A stretch of 64,000 nucleotides of DNA from the NCBI RefSeq assembly GCF_014201145.1, contig NZ_JACHDP010000001.1, positions 2,790,001 through 2,854,000 of the forward strand. The letters are read 5' to 3'. Below are positions 58,547-64,000 of this stretch, in pieces. The translations under genes and the position numbers were made by a program. Below the pieces are notes generated by a model that did no database searches, was not told where the DNA came from, and was given only the letters and a program-made list of their open reading frames with translations. Positions within the stretch are counted from its first letter, which is position 1; every line of letters starts with the position of its first letter. This DNA is from Micromonospora parathelypteridis (GTDB lineage: Bacteria > Actinomycetota > Actinomycetes > Mycobacteriales > Micromonosporaceae).

Positions 58547-59761
58547 TCACCGCTCGTCGGTGTCCCACCTGCGCGGGCTGTCCTCCCAACGCGGATCCCG
58601 CCACGGGTCCACGGGTTGGGGTGCGGCCGGCGTCGGCAACGTCGGCGGCCAGTTGTCGACCGACTGCGACTGCGGCATGGTCCAACCCGTGCTGATCGTG
58701 CCGTCACCGACCGGCTCAGGTTTGTCGGTGCTGCCCGCTCGGGGCCGACCGAACGTCTCGACCAGCCGGGTGACCAGCAGTCCGACGCCCAGCGCGACGC
58801 CGCCGACCACCCAGGTGCTGAACGTCCAGCCGCGCTCCGACGCGTACACCTGGAAGGCGGCGACCAGGCTGACCGCCAGCAACGTTCCGAACACACCGCC
58901 CCGACGGCCGTACGCGCTGGTGCCGGCGAGCAGGGCCACCCCGATCGCCAGCACCGTCAGGTCCAGCCCCGAGGTGGGCTCGACGACCCCGGGGCCGTTG
59001 GCCGCGAGCAGCACCCCGGCGAGAGCGGCCAGCACGGTCGAGCCGACCAGCCCGAGCGCGGTGACCACGGCGGCAACCGCGCCCCGCCGTTGGGCCGGAT
59101 CGGCGATCGGCCGGTACCGGCCGACCAGCCGGCGGATCGCCCGGATCGCGCCGAACAACCCGCCGAGGACGGCCAGCGCGGCGAACCCGGCGAAGAGGTA
59201 TCCGGCGTTGCGCCCCGGGTCGTAGTCGCTCTGCACCAGCACAGGCCCCGAACGGCGTTCGATGAACACCACCACACCGGCCGCGCCGGCCAGGCTGGCA
59301 GCCCAACCCGGCACGTGCAGCCCCACCACGGCCAGCGCCAGCGCGAGCCCGCCCAGCGCGGCGACCGCCACCGCCGGGCCGACCGACGCGGGTAGACCCC
59401 GATCGCCCTGCTCGGCGTAGTGCAGGGCGGTGGCGACCGCGACCGGCCCGACGGCCAGGTTTGGCGCGGCCGTACGCAGGCTCAACCCGGCGGCCAGGGC
59501 GAGCAACCCCAGCCCCACCGCGTCGACGAGCAGCGTGCGCAGGTTGTCGGCGCGCAGGGCGGCCGGATTTTCCTGCCAGAGCAGCCAGCCCAGGACCGCC
59601 AGCCCAGCCAGCAGCACAAGCTCCCAGCCCAGATGGACGCCGACCCGATCCCGGCCCGGCTCGCCGTGGGTGGGGTCGTCGAAGACGTTCTCCAGAACGG
59701 CGACGGGCACCCCGGACGAGGGCTCGGTCGCGCGGTCCCGCCCCGCTTCTTCGTACCCCAT
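58547..59761 (-). CDS. Multi-spanning membrane protein of ABC permease type (BPD_transp_2-like)
   Basis: Protein of 404 residues with about eight to ten transmembrane helices (LGWELVLLAGLAVLGWLLWQ, ALAAGLSLRTAAPNLAVGPVAVA, FAGFAALAVLGGLFGAI, VVTALGLVGSTVLAALAGVLLAANG, FGTLLAVSLVAAFQVYA). The layout and GLSLRTAAPNLAVGP resemble sugar/branched-chain permeases (RbsC-like), but no ATPase or binding protein lies beside it. The last 60 residues are Pro/Trp-rich (DPRWEDSPRRW). In the position of mycobacterial Rv3604c, a transmembrane protein; orthology uncertain. ATG at 59761 chosen over upstream open sequence. Confidence 0.75.
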   Translation of the reverse strand: MGYEEAGRDRATEPSSGVPVAVLENVFDDPTHGEPGRDRVGVHLGWELVLLAGLAVLGWLLWQENPAALRADNLRTLLVDAVGLGLLALAAGLSLRTAAPNLAVGPVAVATALHYAEQGDRGLPASVGPAVAVAALGGLALALAVVGLHVPGWAASLAGAAGVVVFIERRSGPVLVQSDYDPGRNAGYLFAGFAALAVLGGLFGAIRAIRRLVGRYRPIADPAQRRGAVAAVVTALGLVGSTVLAALAGVLLAANGPGVVEPTSGLDLTVLAIGVALLAGTSAYGRRGGVFGTLLAVSLVAAFQVYASERGWTFSTWVVGGVALGVGLLVTRLVETFGRPRAGSTDKPEPVGDGTISTGWTMPQSQSVDNWPPTLPTPAAPQPVDPWRDPRWEDSPRRWDTDER

Positions 59762-59880
59762 GACGCCGCCTCCCCAGTGGCCGGCCGTCCCCGGTCCGGC
59801 GCGCGGACGATCGGTGGGCGGCCCTTGCTCCCCGATCGCAGGCACCGTACCCGCGCCCGGACCCGGGCGTAACCCCATGC

Positions 59881-60420
59881 TCAGCGCTGCCCGGGGCGGC
59901 TCTCCCGTGGGTCCTGCTCGCGCTCGTCGTCCGGGCGTTCCGGCACCCGGCAGGAGCGCTCGAGCCACAGGGCGGCGCCGACCAGAGCCAGCGAGGCGAG
60001 CAGACCCCCGCCGGCAGCCGGTCGATCGTCCAGGGCCGCGCGGGTGGTCTCCACGAAGAGCCAGCCGGTGAGACCCGCGTAGAAACCGGCGAAGATCGCC
60101 GCAGCCAGCGCCGATGCCTTGGCCAGCACCACGAAGCGGGCAACCAGCAGCGGGTCGACCGCGTCCCGGCCGGGTTTGCGCTCGATCCGGCCCCGGGTGT
60201 TGATCGCGGCGTACGCCTCGAGCACGGCGAGCCCGGCCAGCGTCACCACCGGCAGCCAGGGCAGCCGTGGGATGCCGCTGTAGTAGAGGGTGCTGATCAG
60301 CAGCCAGGCCACCGCCGCCGCAGCCAGGGCGGCCACGACCAGGGTCGAGATCCGGGTGGGGCCCATCCGTGACCGATCCGGGCCCGACCCGCCCGGTGGT
60401 GGGGACTTCGCCTGCGTCAT
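59881..60420 (-). CDS. DUF3180 membrane protein
   Basis: Protein of 179 residues with four transmembrane helices (VVAALAAAAVAWLLISTLYYSG, WLPVVTLAGLAVLEAYAAI, ALAAAIFAGFYAGLTGWLFV, LLASLALVGAALWLE) and the DUF3180 pattern VDPLLVARFVVLAKASALAAA. Immediately downstream of folK, as in mycobacteria. Function unknown. Confidence 0.9.
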   Translation of the reverse strand: MTQAKSPPPGGSGPDRSRMGPTRISTLVVAALAAAAVAWLLISTLYYSGIPRLPWLPVVTLAGLAVLEAYAAINTRGRIERKPGRDAVDPLLVARFVVLAKASALAAAIFAGFYAGLTGWLFVETTRAALDDRPAAGGGLLASLALVGAALWLERSCRVPERPDDEREQDPRESRPGQR

Positions 60421-60439
60421 GCCGGCCGGCTCCGCTCGG

Positions 60440-60967
60440 TCATGTCGTCGACTCTAACGCCAACTCCGGCCGGGGGCGCAGTTCCAACGCGTCGTCGGCC
60501 GCGGGGCCGGTGGTGAGCAGGTCGGTCAGCCAGCCGTGACCGGGCAGCCGCCCGTAGGGCTGGATGTCGATCCACGGCCGCAGCACGAAGGCGCGCAGGT
60601 GCGCCCGGGGGTGCGGCAGCGTCAGCTCCGGGTCGTCGCTGAGCACCGGCGTGTCGTCGTCGTCCCAGACCGCGATCACGTCCACGTCGAGGGTGCGCGG
60701 CCCGAACCGCCGCTGCGGGTCACGGACCCGACCGGCCGCGCGCTCCGCGCCGCGAGCCCGCTCCAGCCAGTCGCGCGGCGTCGCGGTCTCGTCCTGGGCC
60801 AGCAACACCGCGTTGAGGTACGCGGGCTGGTCGGTGTCGCCCCACGGTGGAGTCTCGTACACCCCGGAGAGCACGAGTACGGCGTCGCCGAACGTGGCGA
60901 CAGCCGTGCGCAGGTGATCCAGCCGGTCACCCAGGTTGCTGCCGAGCGACAGCACGGCCCTGGTCAC
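60440..60967 (-). CDS. folK: 2-amino-4-hydroxy-6-hydroxymethyldihydropteridine diphosphokinase
   Basis: Folate-pathway pyrophosphokinase, 175 residues. LSLGSNLGDRLDHLRTAV at the N-terminus, the RFGPRTLDVDVI catalytic region with paired Asp and the ELTLPHPRAHLRAFVLRPW block are canonical. GTG at 60967 overlaps the folB stop (GTGA). Part of the folP-folB-folK unit. Confidence 0.96.
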   Translation of the reverse strand: MTRAVLSLGSNLGDRLDHLRTAVATFGDAVLVLSGVYETPPWGDTDQPAYLNAVLLAQDETATPRDWLERARGAERAAGRVRDPQRRFGPRTLDVDVIAVWDDDDTPVLSDDPELTLPHPRAHLRAFVLRPWIDIQPYGRLPGHGWLTDLLTTGPAADDALELRPRPELALESTT

Positions 60968-61332
60968 CGGGAACGCGTCCGGGTCATGGTGACGGCCACG
61001 TCGGTGAAGGTGTGCGGCACCGGGGCCTCCGGCTTGTGCACGGTGATCGTGGCCACCGCGACCCGCTCGTCGGCCAGGCAGACCGCGAGAAGTCGGTCCG
61101 CGAGGGTCTCGATCAGGTTGACCGGCTCGCCGGTCACCACCGCGACCAGTCGTTCGGCCAGTTCGCCGTAGTGCACGGTGTCGGTGACGTCGTCGCTGGC
61201 GGCGGCCGGGGCCAGGTCCAGTTCGAGGACGGCGTCGACCACGAAGTCCTGCCCCTGTGCCCGCTCGAAGTCGTACACCCCGTGCCGGCCGCGGGCCCGC
61301 AGGCCGGTCAGTTGGATCCGGTCGGTCGTCAT
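60964..61332 (-). CDS. folB: Dihydroneopterin aldolase
   Basis: Folate-pathway aldolase, 122 residues. Features: RGRHGVYDFERAQGQDFVVD (conserved Glu in YDFERAQGQ region), TVHYGELAE, LIETLADRLLA and VHKPEAPVP with the catalytic Lys. Octameric in this family. Overlaps folP by ATGA on one side and folK by GTGA on the other. Confidence 0.97.
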   Translation of the reverse strand: MTTDRIQLTGLRARGRHGVYDFERAQGQDFVVDAVLELDLAPAAASDDVTDTVHYGELAERLVAVVTGEPVNLIETLADRLLAVCLADERVAVATITVHKPEAPVPHTFTDVAVTMTRTRSR

Positions 61333-62231
61333 CGCTGCACCTTCTGCTCGTGATCGTCGGAGGCGGCGGCCAGGCGCGGGTTGCTGGTAGCGGCGGCCAG
61401 GCGCGGGCTGCCGGTAGCGGCCCAGACGGCGAGCGCGTCGGCGGTGGCCTGTACGTCGTGCACGCGTACGCCCCAGGCACCCGCCGCGACCGCCAGCACA
61501 CTGGTGGCCACGGTGGCCGCCTCCCGCTGGGCGGTCGGTCGCGGGGTGCCGTCCGGGGCGGCGAGCAGCCTGCCGAGGTACGACTTGCGGCTGGCCCCGA
61601 AGAGCAGCGGGTAGCCGAGGTCCAGCAGCTCCGGCAGGCGGGCGCTGAGCTCCCAGTTGTGCGCCGCGGTCTTGGCGAAGCCGAGTCCAGGGTCGACGAT
61701 GAGGCGGTCGGCGGAAACCCCGGCGGCCAGCGCCGCGTCGATCCGTTGGGCCAACTCGGTCCGGACGTCGACCACCACGTCGGTGTAGTTGGCCAGCTCG
61801 CGCATCTCGCGGGAGTGGCCACGCCAGTGCATCAACACCCAGGGGCAGCGTGCGTCCCGGACCACCCGGGCCATGTCCGGGTCGGCCAGTCCACCGGAGA
61901 CGTCGTTGACCACCGCCGCCCCGGCGCCCAGGGCGGCCTCCGCCACCCGTGCGCGGCTGGTGTCGATGCTGACCGCCACGCCGGCGGCGGTCAGCTCGCG
62001 GATGACCGGCAACACCCGGGCGACCTCGGTCGCGGCGTCGATCCGCTCAGCGCCCGGGCGGGTCGACTCACCGCCGATGTCGACCAGGTGCGCGCCAGCG
62101 TCGCGGAGACGGACGCCATGTCCGACAGCCGAGTCGAGGTCGGCGTACCGTCCGCCGTCGGAGAAGGAGTCCGGTGTGACGTTGAGGACGCCCATCACCA
62201 CCGGGCCCGAAGCCCGCACCAGATCGGTCAC
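61329..62231 (-). CDS. folP: Dihydropteroate synthase
   Basis: Folate-pathway enzyme and sulfonamide target, 300 residues. MGVLNVTPDSFSDGG (13-27), DIGGESTRPGAERID, SIDTSRARVAEAAL, NDVSGGL, DPGLGFAKT and the C-terminal GASRKSYLG are all present. Residues 275-290 contain two near repeats of NPRLAAA. First gene of the unit; no folE or ftsH is seen in the window, which ends soon after. Confidence 0.97.
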   Translation of the reverse strand: MTDLVRASGPVVMGVLNVTPDSFSDGGRYADLDSAVGHGVRLRDAGAHLVDIGGESTRPGAERIDAATEVARVLPVIRELTAAGVAVSIDTSRARVAEAALGAGAAVVNDVSGGLADPDMARVVRDARCPWVLMHWRGHSREMRELANYTDVVVDVRTELAQRIDAALAAGVSADRLIVDPGLGFAKTAAHNWELSARLPELLDLGYPLLFGASRKSYLGRLLAAPDGTPRPTAQREAATVATSVLAVAAGAWGVRVHDVQATADALAVWAATGSPRLAAATSNPRLAAASDDHEQKVQR

Positions 62232-62587
62232 GACTAGACGGTACCGGTCGCGGCAGCGGCGCTTACCGACCCGGGTCGGCTCGCATCACCATCCCTGACG
62301 TGCTCATTGGAACAGGTGTACGATCGGTCATCCGGGCAGCATCGGGCAGCCCCTTCGCGGCTTGTCGCAATCCGGGGCGGCCCGTACGCTTTGGAATTGG
62401 CCAGCATCGAGATGGCGAAGCTTGGAGGGAGGGCCGAAGCGGGGAAAAACCGCCCAAACCTCGCCACGCTCTGTGGTGAGTAACGAACACAGGGTCAAGA
62501 TCGCTGCGCCCTGTGGAGCACTTTTCCCGCCAGGCTCGCCTATTGCACCGCCGCGGCACCGCCGGCCGCGCTATGGGGAGGTTTCCA
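62232..62587. other. Intergenic region upstream of the secretion-like operon
   Basis: 356 bp without a supported gene. It holds a nested inverted repeat (62414-62465), a hairpin CACAGGG/CCCTGTG (62491-62517) and, at its end, GGGGAGG before the GTG at 62588. No small ORF has a convincing start and family match. Confidence 0.55.
62414..62465 (+). promoter_or_regulatory. Nested inverted repeat, candidate structured leader
   Basis: Outer arms GGCGAAGCTTGG (62414-62425) and CCAAACCTCGCC (62454-62465), 10 of 12 pairs; inner stem GCGG/CCGC (62439-62442 and 62450-62453) directly abuts the outer right arm; the left internal loop is purine-rich (AGGGAGGGCCGAA). It lies 120-170 bp before the first small membrane gene. 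No known riboswitch family is recognised. Confidence 0.4.
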
Positions 62588-62902
62588 GTGATCGCCTTCG
62601 AGCTCATGGAGACGGCGTCGTCCGGCGTCGCCCACGCGCTCTCCACTCTGGCGTCGACTCCGCTCGCCGAGCCGGCACCGAAGGGGATCGACACCAACAG
62701 TGTCGTCACCTTCTTCGCCAGCAAGATCGCGCCGATCCTGCTCGCCGTCCTGGGCGTCATCTTCATCGGCCGTGCCAGCCGGGGCGAGATCTCCAAGGTG
62801 CTGACCAGTTCCGCGATCGCCATCGTCGGGCTCGCCTTCATCGCGGGCGCGGCAACACTCTTCTTCGTCGGCGATTACCTGATCGACCTCATCTTCGAAT
62901 AG
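62588..62902 (+). CDS. Small two-helix membrane protein, VirB2/TcpD-like in size
   Basis: Protein of 104 residues. Residues 1-38 are polar; two transmembrane helices follow (about 47-63, SKIAPILLAVLGVIFIG; 72-96, SSAIAIVGLAFIAGAATLFFVG) with a basic loop between (RASRGEISKV). The topology matches small pilin-like or TcpD-like proteins of conjugation systems but sequence alone does not prove it. The GTG at 62588 follows GGGGAGG. First gene of a plus-strand unit that continues past the window end. Confidence 0.8.
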   Translation: MIAFELMETASSGVAHALSTLASTPLAEPAPKGIDTNSVVTFFASKIAPILLAVLGVIFIGRASRGEISKVLTSSAIAIVGLAFIAGAATLFFVGDYLIDLIFE

Positions 62903-62915
62903 GCGCGTTCACCAG

Positions 62916-63278
62916 ATGCGGCTGCGCACCGACGACGACATCTACCGGGCCCGCCTGGTCTACCTCGGGCCGCCCGGTTACACCCTTCCGGTCCACCTGC
63001 CCTACGCCCAGTACGGGCTCTTCATGCTGCTGGTCCCCCTCTACATGTTCATCCACTGGCTGTTCACGTTGACGGTCGAGCTCTTCCCCGCCTGGGAGAT
63101 CGCGCTCGCCATCGTGACCACGTCGTTCATCTTCCGGCACGTCGACCCCGATCGGCCGGCGCGGGTGGTCATCCGCACCGCGCTGACCGACTGGCGACGC
63201 ACCCGGGAGCCGGCGATCGAGCAGCGCGACCCGCGCCTGGTCGGCAGCCGGATCAGGATCCGGGAGGAGCTGGCATGA
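62916..63278 (+). CDS. Small membrane protein of TcpE/PrgI-like type
   Basis: Protein of 120 residues. A short cytoplasmic start (RLRTDDDIYRARLVYLGPPG) precedes two close transmembrane helices (about 30-51 and 53-74), then a basic C-terminus with DPDRPARVV and DWRRTREP. The arrangement resembles TcpE/PrgI-type conjugation proteins, which sit between a pilin-like gene and a VirB4-like ATPase, but the match is weak. 13 bp after the previous gene, and overlapping the 25-codon ORF by ATGA. Confidence 0.75.
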   Translation: MRLRTDDDIYRARLVYLGPPGYTLPVHLPYAQYGLFMLLVPLYMFIHWLFTLTVELFPAWEIALAIVTTSFIFRHVDPDRPARVVIRTALTDWRRTREPAIEQRDPRLVGSRIRIREELA

Positions 63279-63352
63279 CCGGGCGTACGCCGATTGGTCC
63301 GTCGTACTACGCGGGTAACAGCCTGCCGCCAGTCACTAAGGCGGTCGCATGA
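63275..63352 (+). CDS. 25-residue coupled small ORF
   Basis: Codons from 63275 give MTGRTPIGPSYYAGNSLPPV followed by TKAVA and TGA at 63350-63352. Its ATG overlaps the stop of the preceding gene, and its TGA overlaps the ATG of the next at 63349, both as ATGA. This double coupling strongly suggests that ribosomes read through it. Product unknown; it may act mainly to couple translation of the neighbours. Confidence 0.6.
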   Translation: MTGRTPIGPSYYAGNSLPPVTKAVA

Positions 63353-64000
63353 GTCGCTCTTCCACGCCGGGTTCCCCGGCCGGCCACCCGGCCGTGCCGG
63401 CAAGTCACCGTGCGCAGTCATACGGCTACACCGGCGCCGAGGACGAGGACGAGGTCGCGCTCGATCCTGCGCTGGTGACGTCGCCCGGCCACGGTGCGGT
63501 CGGCGTGTTCCAGGCACCCCGGCCGGTCCCCCGCCGGACGCCACCCGCCGAGCCCACCGCGGTGTCGGCCGGCGAGAACGCCGACATCGACTCTCCCTTC
63601 CTGGACCTGTTCGGCGGGGCACGGCCCGGCGCGGCGCGAGCCGTCTCGGCCGGTCCGAGCACCCGGGAGCAGCCGGCGATCCCACAGCAGCCGCCACCCG
63701 CAGCCGGCCCGGCCCCAGGCCGGCCGATTCCCGAACTGGAACCACCGTGGACGCCCGACGACCGGCCCGGCAGCGGTCGCCGGCCCGTCGAGCCGCGACA
63801 CGGGGGCGGCCACCCGGCCAGCGAGTCCCGGGTGCCGCATCAGGCCGGCGATCGCCTGCCGATGCTCCGTCCACCGGCCGAGGCCGACCCGACCGCCGCC
63901 GCGCCGCCGCCGGCGACCACCGGTCCCACCAGCCGCCCAGCCAGCACCGCGCCGGGCAACGGCTCCACGGCTACGCCGGCAGGCCGGCCGACGACACAAG
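63349..64000 (+). CDS. Proline-rich protein, N-terminal part (cut by window edge)
   Basis: At least 217 residues beginning MSRSSTPGSPAGHPAVPASH. Almost entirely Pro/Ala/Gly/Arg-rich and disordered, with acidic patches (AEDEDEVALDPALVT, NADIDSPFLDLFGG). No domain is recognised before the window ends. Position in the operon would fit the disordered N-terminus of a large cytoplasmic ATPase or coupling protein of a secretion system; this is an inference. ATG at 63349 chosen from the ATGA overlap. Confidence 0.75.
   Translation, partial: MSRSSTPGSPAGHPAVPASHRAQSYGYTGAEDEDEVALDPALVTSPGHGAVGVFQAPRPVPRRTPPAEPTAVSAGENADIDSPFLDLFGGARPGAARAVSAGPSTREQPAIPQQPPPAAGPAPGRPIPELEPPWTPDDRPGSGRRPVEPRHGGGHPASESRVPHQAGDRLPMLRPPAEADPTAAAPPPATTGPTSRPASTAPGNGSTATPAGRPTTQ

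Overview
The window is high-GC chromosomal DNA from an actinobacterium, most likely a Micromonospora or close relative. GTG starts, ATGA/GTGA stop-start overlaps, Lsr2, CarD, a DUF397 protein, a c-di-AMP synthase DisA and an alkylresorcinol-type type III PKS locus all fit. No rRNA, tRNA, CRISPR array or insertion sequence was found. About 62 genes are supported.

Layout. 1-5.6 kb: the 5' part of a class II fumarase, a 992-residue SARP/NB-ARC/TPR regulator and a class I iron-sulfur fumarase. 5.7-12 kb: a membrane beta-propeller protein, an Lrp-type regulator divergent from 4-hydroxyphenylpyruvate dioxygenase, two RDD membrane proteins and an aromatic/histidinol-phosphate-type aminotransferase. 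12-14.2 kb: a small surface module (WxL-like secreted protein, DUF916-like membrane-anchored partner, LPXTG protein). 14.2-16.5 kb: a second beta-propeller protein, an SRPBCC protein and a DUF397 protein. 16.6-20 kb: fumarylacetoacetase, an unnamed conserved protein and homogentisate dioxygenase. The window therefore encodes most of a tyrosine-to-fumarate route, with fumarases nearby; only a recognisable maleylacetoacetate isomerase is missing.

20-62.2 kb follows the backbone I recall around ispF-ispD-carD ... folK-folB-folP in Mycobacterium tuberculosis: TPR protein, ispF, ispD, carD, lpqE-like lipoprotein, radA, disA, a secreted protein, peptide deformylase, an ACT protein, mutY, clpC, lsr2, lysS, coaX, panD, panC, a DUF2520 protein, DUF3180, folK, folB and folP. 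Blocks interrupt it: a type III PKS/flavoprotein/methyltransferase/UbiA cluster (24.6-28.7 kb), nadB-nadC, an orphan nuoD with an NDUFAF7-like methyltransferase (49.7-52.2 kb) and an osmoprotectant ABC transporter (54-57.6 kb). 62.6-64 kb starts an unrecognised plus-strand operon of small membrane proteins, a 25-codon coupled ORF and a proline-rich protein that runs off the window.

The most unusual signals are palindromic elements. Family A has three copies that share an identical 20-nt loop core while their 17-23 bp stems differ but stay fully paired. Two of the copies lie inside the reading frame of the NDUFAF7-like methyltransferase. Family B has two copies in intergenic gaps. Other points of interest are a secreted-protein gene whose only plausible start is ATT, a DnaA-box cluster between clpC and lsr2, and a conserved gene sitting where a maleylacetoacetate isomerase would be expected.
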